Program-made: the position numbers and the translations under genes
The notes under the pieces: model-generated
Told to the model about the DNA's origin: nothing
Database searches by the model: none
Seen by the model: only the letters and a program-made list of their open reading frames with translations
Shown here: piece by piece, positions 16,204 to 24,684 of the stretch
How the letters are laid out: each line of letters opens with the position of its first letter
Numbering within the stretch: the first letter of the stretch is position 1
DNA from: an uncultured Clostridia bacterium
Lineage (GTDB): Bacteria; Bacillota; Clostridia; Oscillospirales; Acutalibacteraceae
Assembly: GCA_947572385.1 (NCBI GenBank)
Contig: CANPBX010000023.1
Span: 1 to 36,239 of the forward strand
DNA: 36,239 nt
Reading direction: 5' to 3'

Positions 16204-17613
16204 ATGAAGCTGACGAATACCCTTACTATGAAGAAGGAAGATCTTGCCACCTACGAGCCGGGCGTCGTGAGGATGTACACCTGCGGGCCCACGGTCTACG
16301 GGCGGGCCCACATCGGCAACCTGCGCTCCTATATCATGGAGGACGTGCTGGAAAAGGCCCTGGAGTATGAGGGCTACAGGGTGGACCGGGTGATGAACAT
16401 CACCGACGTGGGACATTTGACCTCGGATGCGGACACTGGCGAGGACAAGATGCTAAAGGGCGCAAGGCAGGAGCACAGATCAGTGCTGGAGCTGGCGGAC
16501 ATGTATACAAAGGCCTTCTTTGAGGACTGCGCGAAGCTCAATATCAGAAAGCCAGAAACGGTCGTGCCGGCAACTGGCTGTATAGGCGACTTTATCGAGA
16601 TGGTGCAGGCCCTGCTGGACAAGGGCTGCGCGTATATAGCCGGGGGCAATGTGTATTTTGACACGTCCAAGCTGGACAATTACTACGTTTTCGGCAATCA
16701 GAACGCCGAGGATCTGGCAGTGGGCGTGCGGGACAGCGTTGAGGCCGACGGGAACAAGCGCAATAAGACGGATTTTGTGCTGTGGTTTACAAGGTCCAAG
16801 TTTGAGGACCAGGAGCTCAAATGGGACAGCCCCTGGGGGGTTGGCTACCCGGGATGGCATATCGAGTGCTCGGCGATCAGCATTAAGAACCTAGGAGAGT
16901 ACCTGGACCTGCACTGCGGAGGCATTGACAACGCCTTCCCGCACCACACCAACGAGATAGCCCAGAGCGAGGCGTATCTGGGGCATCCCTGGTGCCGGCA
17001 CTGGTTCCATGTGCTGCACCTGAACGACGCGGGGGGCAAGATAAGCAAGTCCAAGGGGGCTAAGCTGACAGTCTCGTTGCTGGAGGAGAAGGGTTATGAC
17101 CCGCTGGTATACAGGCTCTTTAACCTTCAGTCCCATTATAGGAAGCCCCTGACCTTTTCCTTTGGCAGCCTTGATAACGCGGCCCAGGCATATCAGAAGC
17201 TGACAGCCCGGGTGACGGCCCTCTCCAAGGATGGGGACCCGGATATGGCCGCGGCAAAGGCATACCGTGAGCAGTTCAGGGAGGCCCTTGGGAACGACCT
17301 GAACACATCCCAGGCGCTGACGGTGCTGTATGATATGCTGAAGTCCGACTTGAGCGGCAGCACGAAGCGCTGGCTTGCGGGGGACTTTGATAAGGTGCTG
17401 GGGCTGGACCTGCTTGCCGGTAAGGGCGCGGAGGCTTCGGAGACGGTGGACGGTGAGCTGGCAAGGGAGATAGAGGAGCTGATAGCCAGGCGCGCGGAGG
17501 CCCGGAGGAATAAGGACTGGGCGGCGGCAGACGCCATCAGGGATGAGCTGGCAGCAAGGCGGGTCGTTGTAAAAGATACGCCGGAGGGCGTTAAGTGGCA
17601 TATAGAAAGCTGA
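16204..17613 (+). CDS. cysS: Cysteinyl-tRNA synthetase
   Basis: A 469-residue class I aminoacyl-tRNA synthetase of normal length. Cys27 (MYTCGPT) begins the zinc site and HIGN (36-39) is the HIGH motif. HCGGIDNAFPHHTNEIAQSEA region residues complete the zinc and substrate site, and KISKS (279-283) is the KMSKS loop. The C-terminal DALR-like helical domain (about 330-469) contains DLNTSQAL. GAAAGGAC precedes the ATG. It lies 4 bp after cysE in a classic Firmicute cysE-cysS pair. Confidence 0.97.
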   Translation: MKLTNTLTMKKEDLATYEPGVVRMYTCGPTVYGRAHIGNLRSYIMEDVLEKALEYEGYRVDRVMNITDVGHLTSDADTGEDKMLKGARQEHRSVLELADMYTKAFFEDCAKLNIRKPETVVPATGCIGDFIEMVQALLDKGCAYIAGGNVYFDTSKLDNYYVFGNQNAEDLAVGVRDSVEADGNKRNKTDFVLWFTRSKFEDQELKWDSPWGVGYPGWHIECSAISIKNLGEYLDLHCGGIDNAFPHHTNEIAQSEAYLGHPWCRHWFHVLHLNDAGGKISKSKGAKLTVSLLEEKGYDPLVYRLFNLQSHYRKPLTFSFGSLDNAAQAYQKLTARVTALSKDGDPDMAAAKAYREQFREALGNDLNTSQALTVLYDMLKSDLSGSTKRWLAGDFDKVLGLDLLAGKGAEASETVDGELAREIEELIARRAEARRNKDWAAADAIRDELAARRVVVKDTPEGVKWHIES

Positions 17614-17642
17614 CGGGTCATACTTTGAGATAACTCAGTGTC

Positions 17643-17657
17643 TGGGGCGGAGCCCCA
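17643..17657 (+). other. Compact GC hairpin before the M28 peptidase
   Basis: TGGGGC (17643-17648) and GCCCCA (17652-17657) form a tight stem with a three-base loop, without a T-run. It lies 19 bp before the ATG at 17676 and next to the AGAAGG site, so it may act as an mRNA structure rather than a terminator. Confidence 0.4.
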
Positions 17658-17675
17658 AGAAAGAAGGTTGTCAAA

Positions 17676-18953
17676 ATGCAGATATCAGGCAGGCGGGCTA
17701 TGGCCCTGCTGGAAAAAATTGGCTTTACCAGAGTGGCGGGCTCCCCCGAGGAGCTAAAGGCCGCGGAGATACTGAAGGCCGAATGCGAGGCCATAGGCGT
17801 GGCCGCCGAGCTCCAGAGCTTTGAGATAGAGGATGCTGAGATAGAGACGGCGACGCTGGAAATTACCGAGCCCTATAAGGCCGAGTATCCGGTGACCGGC
17901 TATAAGTGCGCGAAGAATACCTATCAGGGGGGCCTTGAGGCCGGTTTCCTGTACGTTGAGGACGGCAACGAGGTAGACCTTGCAAAGGCCGAGGGCAAGA
18001 TAGTCCTTATAAACGGCTTTCTGAGGGTCCCGGTATACCGCCGGCTGATAAAGGCGGGAGTGGCTGGGATAGTCACTATGGAGGGGCAGCTCCGGGACGA
18101 CCGCGAGGGCACGGACCTCTCCACCCGGAAGCTGAGAAGGACCCTTAGGGCCTTCGGCAGCGTGCCCATGGTGCATACCCGGACGCTGGACGCCATAGAT
18201 ATGGTGCGCAGGGGAGCCTGCAAAGCCAGGCTGGTGCTGAAGAACGAGGCTGTGGAGAGGACCTCCCACAACGTGATAGCCACCATAACCGGCACTGAAA
18301 AGCCTGAGGAGATAATCTCCTTCGGCGCGCACTATGATTCCGTGGACTTTTCAAAGGGAGTATATGACAATGGCGCAGGCTCTGTTATCAATATGGAGCT
18401 CCTGCGTTACTTTAAGGAGGACCCTCCGAAGCGCACGGTGAAGTTCATGTGGTACGGCTCCGAGGAGATAGGCCTTGAGGGCAGCTGGGCCTATGTTAAG
18501 GCGCATAAGGACGAGCTCAAGGATCACCTGCTGATGATAAACATAGACGTGGGCGGGCCTATTCTGGGCCGGGACTCTGTGGCTGTTATGGCTGAGGAGG
18601 ATCTAGTGAAGTACGTGGACTACGTCTCAAAGATACGCGGCTACTCGGCTAAAGTTGAACAGCGGATCTATTCCAGCGACTCTATCCCATTTGCGGACAG
18701 CGGCGTACCTGCGGTGAACTTCTGCCGCTTCGGGGCCCCGGGCGCGGCGTATATACACGACCGCTTCGACACCCTGGATTTTCTCTCGGCAGAGGCCCTG
18801 GAGAAGACCGGAAACTATGTGCTGGCATTCTCAAGGGAGATGGTGAACGCCACGGCCTTCCCGGTGAAGCGGGAGATACCGAAGAATATTGTAGAGGAAG
18901 TCGAGAAATATCTCTACAAGAAGGAACTGGCTGAGGCTGAGGAGAATAAATAA
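17676..18953 (+). CDS. M28 family zinc aminopeptidase with PA-type insert
   Basis: A 425-residue M28 peptidase. All five expected zinc ligands and the catalytic base are visible: His219 (AHYDSV), Asp231 (YDNGAG), Glu263/Glu264 (GSEEIG), Asp291 (NIDVGG) and His361 (YIHDRFDT). A PA-like lid domain lies at about residues 80-185 (GKIVLINGF, AGVAGIVTMEG). There is no signal peptide, so it is probably cytoplasmic and releases N-terminal residues from peptides. It follows cysS by 62 bp and ends before a strong palindromic terminator. Exact specificity is unknown. Confidence 0.92.
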   Translation: MQISGRRAMALLEKIGFTRVAGSPEELKAAEILKAECEAIGVAAELQSFEIEDAEIETATLEITEPYKAEYPVTGYKCAKNTYQGGLEAGFLYVEDGNEVDLAKAEGKIVLINGFLRVPVYRRLIKAGVAGIVTMEGQLRDDREGTDLSTRKLRRTLRAFGSVPMVHTRTLDAIDMVRRGACKARLVLKNEAVERTSHNVIATITGTEKPEEIISFGAHYDSVDFSKGVYDNGAGSVINMELLRYFKEDPPKRTVKFMWYGSEEIGLEGSWAYVKAHKDELKDHLLMINIDVGGPILGRDSVAVMAEEDLVKYVDYVSKIRGYSAKVEQRIYSSDSIPFADSGVPAVNFCRFGAPGAAYIHDRFDTLDFLSAEALEKTGNYVLAFSREMVNATAFPVKREIPKNIVEEVEKYLYKKELAEAEENK

Positions 18954-18967
18954 GAGCTATGGCTGAG

Positions 18968-19009
18968 AAATATAAGGGCTCTCCATATATATGGAGAGCC
19001 CTTATATTT
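18968..19009. terminator. Perfect 42-nt palindrome, terminator
   Basis: AAATATAAGGGCTCTCC and its exact complement form a 21-bp perfect dyad centred at 18988/18989, with A/T-rich flanks on both sides. It lies directly after the M28 peptidase and works as an intrinsic terminator, possibly in both directions. Confidence 0.85.
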
Positions 19010-19063
19010 TCCCTGCGCATAAAACCATGCTATATAGCCACCCTACTACAGCGAGGTGATAAT

Positions 19064-20374
19064 ATGGACTCACTCTGGGCAAAAAGCGTGAGCCTCCCGG
19101 AGTTCCCCGCTCTGGAGGGAGACTTGGAAACCGGCGTGCTGATAGTTGGCGGGGGAATGGCAGGAGTGCTCTGCGCCCTGCACCTGTCCCGTGCCGGGGC
19201 AGGCTGCGTGCTGGTGGAGGCGGACCGTGTGGGCGGAGGAATAACAAAGGATACCACCGCTAAGATAACCGCCCAGCACGGACTGATATACGACAGGCTC
19301 ATAAGCAAATACGGCGAGGAGACTGCGGGGCTGTACCTGAGGGCGAATCTGGAGGCCGGGGACCGCTACAGGGAGCTCTGCCGGGATATAGACTGCGATT
19401 ATGAGGAACTGGACTCGTTTGTGTACTCGCTGGACGACCCGGAGATGATCAGGCGGGAAGTGGAGGCGCTGCGCCTGCTGGGCTTTGGCGCTGCCGAGGA
19501 GACAGAGCTGCCGCTGCCATTTAGGACGGCGGGGGCGGTACGCTTTCCTAGACAGGCCCAGTTCCATCCGCTGAAATTCCTGACAGCTATCACCAAGGGG
19601 CTTTGCATATATGAGCACACAAAGGTGCTGGAGCTGGGCCCGGGGCAGGCAGTCACCAATAGGGGAACTATAAAGGCTGACAAAATAATAATAGCGACCC
19701 ACTTCCCCATACTCAATAAGCATGGAGGATACTTTGTCAAATTATATCAGGAGCGCTCCTATGTACTTGCCCTTCAGGGCGCAACAAATGAGGGGCGGGA
19801 CCTTAAGGGTATGTACGTGGACGGGAGCCAAAAGGGGCTCAGCCTTAGAAGCTATAAAGCCAGCCTTCTGCTGGGCGGCGGGAGCCACCGCACAGGCAAG
19901 CCCGGAGGCTGGCAGGGCCTGGAGTCCTTCGCCAAAGAATACTATCCCCAGGCGAAAATGACCGCGCGCTGGGCTGCCCAGGACTGTATGAGCCTTGACG
20001 GCATACCGTATATCGGGCGGTACTCCCGGGGCACAGAGGGACTGTACACCGCCACCGGCTTTAACAAGTGGGGCATGACCTCCTCAATGGCTGCGGCAAG
20101 CCTGCTGACAGACCTTGTGCTAGGCAGGGAGAACCCTTTTGAGAAGGTATTTGACCCATCCAGAAGCATTTTGCACCCACAGCTGGCGGTAAATGTTTTC
20201 GAGGCCGCAGTCGGTCTACTGATGCCTACTGTGCCCCGCTGCCCCCATATGGGGTGCGCACTAAAGTACAACGCCGCTGAGCACAGCTGGGACTGCCCAT
20301 GCCACGGCTCCAGGTTTGGAGAGGACGGCAGGCTTATCGACAATCCCGCAACGGATGACAAAAATAGTTTATAA
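19064..20374 (+). CDS. FAD-dependent oxidoreductase with C-terminal Rieske domain
   Basis: A 436-residue protein combining a DAO-type FAD domain with a Rieske [2Fe-2S] domain. The Rossmann motif GGGMAG is at 29-34, followed by ALHLSRAGAGCVLVEAD. The C-terminal domain has Cys393-x-His395 (CPHMGC) and Cys411-x2-His414 (CPCHGSRF), the complete cluster-binding set. Relatives (YhfW-like) are about 500 residues, so this is a short version. The ATG at 19064 follows GCGAGGTGAT. The same frame is open back to 18959, but that region is the preceding terminator, so it is untranslated. It probably oxidises an amine or amino acid and passes electrons through the Rieske centre. Substrate unknown. Confidence 0.88.
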   Translation: MDSLWAKSVSLPEFPALEGDLETGVLIVGGGMAGVLCALHLSRAGAGCVLVEADRVGGGITKDTTAKITAQHGLIYDRLISKYGEETAGLYLRANLEAGDRYRELCRDIDCDYEELDSFVYSLDDPEMIRREVEALRLLGFGAAEETELPLPFRTAGAVRFPRQAQFHPLKFLTAITKGLCIYEHTKVLELGPGQAVTNRGTIKADKIIIATHFPILNKHGGYFVKLYQERSYVLALQGATNEGRDLKGMYVDGSQKGLSLRSYKASLLLGGGSHRTGKPGGWQGLESFAKEYYPQAKMTARWAAQDCMSLDGIPYIGRYSRGTEGLYTATGFNKWGMTSSMAAASLLTDLVLGRENPFEKVFDPSRSILHPQLAVNVFEAAVGLLMPTVPRCPHMGCALKYNAAEHSWDCPCHGSRFGEDGRLIDNPATDDKNSL

Positions 20375-20403
20375 TAAAATATAGTAATATAATATTACGA
20401 GAC

Positions 20404-20477
20404 AAAAATAAAAAGACCCTTGATATTCCCAGCTTTTCTTGATTTAACACAAATTCAAGAAATAAAGGTATCAAGGG
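20404..20477 (-). terminator. Terminator of the CNNM/CorC-type gene
   Basis: CCCTTGATA (20417-20425) pairs perfectly with TATCAAGGG (20469-20477), and an inner stem pairs TTTCTTGA (20435-20442) with TCAAGAAA (20455-20462). On the minus strand the hairpin is followed by TCTTTTTATTTTTG. The T-run makes it directional for the gene ending at 20520. Confidence 0.8.
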
Positions 20478-20519
20478 CTTATATTGGGTTAGCACCCTAA
20501 TTATTTAATACTATAATTT

Positions 20520-21799
20520 TAATCATCGGCCTTTGCGGAGCCCGGCAGCACCGTCACCCGGATTTCTTCGGCACGGTTCCCGCCGGCCTTTGTCACAAGG
20601 AACTGCACGTTCTCAAACTGGAGGCTGTCGCCCACCTGAGGTATGCGGTCAAGCTTTTCAGCCAGCCAGCCGTTGACCGTTGAAGCGTCGGTCTCGCATT
20701 TTATGCCCAGAAGCTGGAAAAGGTCGTCGGTGTCAGCAGAGCCGTACACCCGGTAGAAGCCCTCGCCGATAGGCAGGATACCCTCCTGCACCACGTCGTC
20801 GTGCTCATCCCAGATTTCGCCCACCAGCTCCTCAATGATGTCCTCCAGGGTCACAATGCCCTCTGTGCCGCCGAACTCATCCACAATTACCGCCATATGC
20901 TGCTTGCGCTGCTGTAAAAGCCGCAGCAGGTCTGATATCTTCATGGAGGGCGGTATAAACTCGGCAGGCTTTAAAATGCTCGTTATGTCCCTGTCGTTGA
21001 CCCAGATTTTCGAGAAGAAATCCTTTTCATGTATCACGCCGATAATGCTGTCGATGGTGTCGTCATACACCGGCAGGCGGGAGTAGCCCGTCTCCCGGAA
21101 CACCGCCGAGGCCTCGTCGGGCGTGCAGTCCCTGGGCACGGCCTCCACATCAACCCGGGGGGTCATTATCTCTATGGCCTGGATATCGTCAAACTCTATC
21201 ACGTTGCGGAGCATGGCGCTCTCGCTCTTGTCAATGCCGCCGTCCTGCTCGGCCTCCTCGACCAGGGTGAGCAGCTCGTCGCCGGTGACCCCCCTCTCAG
21301 GGGCGGGGCGCACGAGCTTTGAAAGACCCCTTTTAAGCTGTGAGAACAGGAAGTTTACCGGCTTTAGGAGCACCATCAGCAGCCTGATAAAGGGAGCCGA
21401 GATCATGGCGAAAGCCTCCGCGTTCTCCTTTGCCAGGCTCTTAGGGGAGACCTCTCCAAAGACCAGGACCACTATCGTCATGACTATAGTTGACACAGTG
21501 GGCCCGCTTGCGTCGCCCAGGGCCTTAACAAAGAGCAGGGTAGAGATGGTCGTGCTGGCAATGTTCACCAGGTTGTTGCCAACTAAAATAGTGGAGAGCA
21601 GCTCGTCGTAGTTCTCAGAAAGTTCAAAGGTGAGCTTCGCGCGCTTGTTCCCCGCGTTCATCAGGCTCTTGAGCCGGATGCGGTTCAGGGAGGAAAAGGC
21701 CGTCTCTGTTGCCGAGAAGTAGGCGGAGCCCGCTATCAGCAGGATCAGAACGATCAATAACGTGGTACTGTGACTGTCCATGGGGGGAAAAACCAACAC
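20520..21799 (-). CDS. Hemolysin/CNNM-type membrane protein (DUF21, CBS pair, CorC)
   Basis: A 426-residue inner-membrane protein of the HlyC/CorC (CNNM) family. The DUF21 domain with four hydrophobic segments spans about residues 8-185 and contains AYFSATETAFSSLNRIRLKSL. A CBS pair (about 205-335; IMTPRVDVEAV, SRLPVYDDTID, VDEFGGTEGIVTLEDIIEELVGEI) and a CorC_HlyC domain (about 345-420) follow. Members are tied to Mg2+/Co2+ efflux or homeostasis. Despite the name there is no good evidence they are hemolysins. The start is uncertain: GTG at 21799 or ATG at 21781, the latter lacking a well-spaced ribosome binding site. Confidence 0.92.
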
Positions 21800-21820
21800 C
21801 TTTACTGTAAAATTTCGTAC

Positions 21821-21849
21821 ATTATAACATAGAGCTCAGGAAAATGCAA
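21821..21849 (-). promoter_or_regulatory. Promoter of the CNNM/CorC-type gene
   Basis: On the minus strand TTGCAT (21849-21844), a 17-bp spacer and TATAAT (21826-21821). It is divergent from the lipoprotein promoter at 21871. Confidence 0.75.
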
Positions 21850-21870
21850 GCTATTATCCAGCCGACCCCC

Positions 21871-21899
21871 TTGCATAACTCCCCGGTTTTTGATATAAT
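21871..21899 (+). promoter_or_regulatory. Promoter of the binding-protein lipoprotein gene
   Basis: TTGCAT (21871-21876), a 17-bp spacer and TATAAT (21894-21899) lie 45 bp before the ATG at 21945. The two divergent promoters in this interval share the same -35 and -10 hexamers. Confidence 0.75.
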
Positions 21900-21944
21900 G
21901 ACCTATATATTGCCCTATTAAAACCCAAGTGAGGTACTAAAACT

Positions 21945-23267
21945 ATGATTAAAAAGCTTTTAGCGGTTATGCTCTGCGCGGGCCTTGTGCTTGCGGGAAT
22001 GGCTGGGTGCTCCAATGTGTCGGACCTGGTATCGGGAGTGGCGACCGGGGAGTTCCCTGTGACGATAAACGATGTTACCATAGGGGGAAGGCCTTCCAAG
22101 GTTGCGGTGCTCTCCCCGAGCCTTGCGGACGTGGTGCTGGCTTTAGGGTGCGAGACCCAGCTGTCGGCCTGCTCCGGGGCATGCACACAGGGCGGGCTTG
22201 CATCCCTGACGAAGGTGGACCCGGGGGACGTCCAGGCGATCTCCGCGGTAAACCCGGACCTTATACTGCTGGACCCCGACTGCGCCGGGGCTGAGCAGGC
22301 CCTTAAGGAAGCGGGCTTCACAGTCCTGAACATAGCTCCCGCGGTTAATAGGGAGGATTTTGAGCGGCTGTACTCCCAGGTTTCATCAGCCCTCTGCGGA
22401 GGCGGACCCGGATACGACAAGGGCATAGAGTGCGCCCAGGATATCTTCGGGGTGCTGGACGATATCAACAGGCTGGTGCCACAGCAGGACACCGTTACCA
22501 CCGCATGTTATTTATATGACCTGAACGGCTCAGCCGTTACCGGGGACACCCTTGCCAGTACAATTATGACCTACTGCGGGGTGACGAATATCTTCAGCAG
22601 CCTCTCAGGCGGGCAGTATAGCGAGGACGACCTGAGAGTCTCAAACCCCACCGTTATCTTCTGCCGCCCGGGGCTTACAGAGGAGCTGAGGAACGACAGC
22701 AGGTATAATAACCTGATGGCTGTGAGAGAGGGGAATATTGTGGAGCTCGAGCCCAGCGAGGTGGAGTGGCAGGGGCGCACGGTTATAAACGCCGCCATAG
22801 CCATAAGCGGCGGGGCATACCCTGAAATGCTTGAGGAGACGTCTATAGGGGAGAATACCGACCCCACCAGCAAGATAGAGGACAACGTGAGCTCGGCCCT
22901 TGCCAGCGCCCGGCCCGAGGACAGCAGCGCCCCTGAGTATGAGCAGCTGAGCCCAGAGGACCAGAGCGAGGAAGTATATAAAATGCAGGAGCGCCTGGAG
23001 GAGCTGGGGTATCTTGACACAGAGTACGACGGCTACTACGGCGAGCACACCGGCGAGTGCGTGAAGGAGTTCCAGAGGGTGAACGGCCTGGAGCAGACCG
23101 GCGTTGCGGATGTGGACACATTGAAGCGGCTGTACTCCACCCTTGCAAAGGATAAGGACGGCAAGGTGCCCGCCATTGAAAATGCGCCCACCATGGGGCC
23201 GAACAGCGGCGATAACAGCAGCAGTAGCAGCAGCGAAGGCGGTGGCGGGAGCAGCAGCGAGGGCTAG
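21945..23267 (+). CDS. Binding-protein-like lipoprotein with peptidoglycan-binding domain
   Basis: A 440-residue secreted lipoprotein. A signal peptide (MIKKLLAVMLCAGLVLAG) leads to a lipobox MAGC with Cys22. Residues about 47-290 match the BtuF/FhuD-type periplasmic-binding fold (VAVLSPSLADVVLALG, NPDLILLDPDCAGAEQALKEAG, WQGRTVINAAIAISGG), which normally binds cobalamin or siderophores for an ABC importer. An acidic Ser-rich linker follows, then a PG_binding_1 domain (about 341-400; VYKMQERLEELGYL, DGYYGEHTGECVKEFQ) and a Ser/Gly tail. No permease or ATPase gene is nearby, and the next gene is a MATE pump. The fusion suggests a wall-attached sensor or sequestering protein rather than a standard importer subunit. 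Function not established. Confidence 0.85.
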   Translation: MIKKLLAVMLCAGLVLAGMAGCSNVSDLVSGVATGEFPVTINDVTIGGRPSKVAVLSPSLADVVLALGCETQLSACSGACTQGGLASLTKVDPGDVQAISAVNPDLILLDPDCAGAEQALKEAGFTVLNIAPAVNREDFERLYSQVSSALCGGGPGYDKGIECAQDIFGVLDDINRLVPQQDTVTTACYLYDLNGSAVTGDTLASTIMTYCGVTNIFSSLSGGQYSEDDLRVSNPTVIFCRPGLTEELRNDSRYNNLMAVREGNIVELEPSEVEWQGRTVINAAIAISGGAYPEMLEETSIGENTDPTSKIEDNVSSALASARPEDSSAPEYEQLSPEDQSEEVYKMQERLEELGYLDTEYDGYYGEHTGECVKEFQRVNGLEQTGVADVDTLKRLYSTLAKDKDGKVPAIENAPTMGPNSGDNSSSSSSEGGGGSSSEG

Positions 23268-23304
23268 AGTCCTGCCGGCGGGATAGGATAGAGAGGGATG
23301 GAAA

Positions 23305-24684
23305 ATGAGACTTTTGACCAGAGACCGTTCGTTTTACAGGACGCTTATCGCCCTGGCGATACCGATCTCCCTGCAGAACCTGATCACCTTCGCGGTGGGC
23401 TTTGCGGACAACCTGATGATAGGCAGGCTGGGTGACAATGCCATCTCCGGCGTATACGTGGGTGGGCAGGTACAGACGGTCGTGCAGATGTTCATTGGCG
23501 GCGTTGAGGGCGCCATACTTATACTTGCCGCCCAGTATTGGGGGAAGAAGGATACCGGGAGCATACGCCGTGTGGTGAGTATTGGGGTGAAGCTTGCGGC
23601 GGCGGTGGGCTTCGTGTTCAGCTTGGTGACAGTGCTGTTCCCCGGGTCCATTATCAGCCTCTTTACCAAGGAGGCCGGGGTGATCGCCGAGGGTACGGTT
23701 TACTTACAGATAGTGGGCTTTACATATCTCTTCTTCAGCGTTTCACAGGTGATGATAGCTTCAATGCGAAGCGTGGAGACGGCTAAGATCGGCCTGTACA
23801 TATCTATAATGGCCCTGATAGTAAACGTGGGGCTGAACTACGTGCTCATCTTCGGCAAGCTGGGCCTGCCGGCGCTGGGGGTGAGGGGCGCGGCTGTTGC
23901 CACGCTTATCTCCCGGGTGCTGGAGGTCTCGGTGAGCGTGGGGTATGTATTTATAGCGGACAGGAAGCTGAGGCTTGGACTAAAGGACCTGCTGCACACA
24001 GACAGGCAGCTATTGCGCGACTTTATAAAGTACGGCCTGCCGATCATAGGCGGGCAGGTGGTGTGGTCGGTGAATATGCTGGCTAATACCAAGATCATGG
24101 GGGTTTACAGCGCCGGGGTAATGGCAGCGGTAAGCATTACCGGTATGCTGCATAACCTGATATATGTTTGGATGAACGGCCTGAGCTCGGCGGTGGGCAT
24201 AATCACCGGCAAGACCGTTGGGGCCGGGCAGTATGAGAAGATGAAGGAGTACGCCAGGACAGTGCAGATGATATTCCTGATGGTGGGAGTGCTGTCGGGA
24301 GGGATAGTGTTCCTTGCGAGGGACAGGTTTGTGTCCCTTTATGACGTGACCCCTGAGGCGCTCAGCTTCTCCAAGGAGTTTATCAACGTGATATCCGTGA
24401 CCATAGTCGGCACCTGCTATCAGGCGGCCTGCCTGTTCGGGCTGGTGAAGTCCGGCGGTGATATCAGCTTTGTGTTCAAGAACGACACGATATTTGTGTT
24501 TTTAGTGGTGCTGCCGTCGGCGATGATCTGCCAGTGGCTGGACGCGCCGGCCTGGGTGGTGTTCGCGGCTCTAAAGTGCGACCAGATACTCAAGTGCTTT
24601 GTGGCGGTAGTGAAGATAAACAGGTTTAACTGGATGAAAAATTTGACAAGGGACAGTTTGGAGGCAGCTGATGGACAGGCGTGA
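23305..24684 (+). CDS. MATE family efflux transporter
   Basis: A 459-residue MATE protein with about 12 helices. It opens with LIALAIPISLQNLITFAVGFADNLMIGRLGD and has ILAAQYWGKKD at about residues 71-81, the same position as in the MATE at 1119. The two are clearly paralogous but diverged. The second repeat starts around residue 246 (YGLPIIGGQVVWSVN). The ATG at 23305 follows GAGAGGGATGG. It lies 37 bp after the lipoprotein gene and overlaps the EamA gene by 14 bp, so the three probably form one transcript. Substrate unknown. Confidence 0.93.
   Translation: MRLLTRDRSFYRTLIALAIPISLQNLITFAVGFADNLMIGRLGDNAISGVYVGGQVQTVVQMFIGGVEGAILILAAQYWGKKDTGSIRRVVSIGVKLAAAVGFVFSLVTVLFPGSIISLFTKEAGVIAEGTVYLQIVGFTYLFFSVSQVMIASMRSVETAKIGLYISIMALIVNVGLNYVLIFGKLGLPALGVRGAAVATLISRVLEVSVSVGYVFIADRKLRLGLKDLLHTDRQLLRDFIKYGLPIIGGQVVWSVNMLANTKIMGVYSAGVMAAVSITGMLHNLIYVWMNGLSSAVGIITGKTVGAGQYEKMKEYARTVQMIFLMVGVLSGGIVFLARDRFVSLYDVTPEALSFSKEFINVISVTIVGTCYQAACLFGLVKSGGDISFVFKNDTIFVFLVVLPSAMICQWLDAPAWVVFAALKCDQILKCFVAVVKINRFNWMKNLTRDSLEAADGQA

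Noticed and set aside
18959-19063. Upstream extension of the Rieske/FAD gene to an ATG at 18959
   Set aside because: The extension runs through the 42-nt palindromic terminator. The ATG at 19064 has a good ribosome binding site, and the product from there starts like the family.
20384-20398. Palindrome GTAATATAATATTAC after the Rieske/FAD gene
   Set aside because: It is an AT-only-core palindrome in AT-rich intergenic DNA. Chance is likely, and the stronger terminator lies next to it.
23210-23260. AGC/AGT triplet repeat near the lipoprotein C-terminus
   Set aside because: It is the coding sequence of the Ser/Gly tail and not an independent repeat element.
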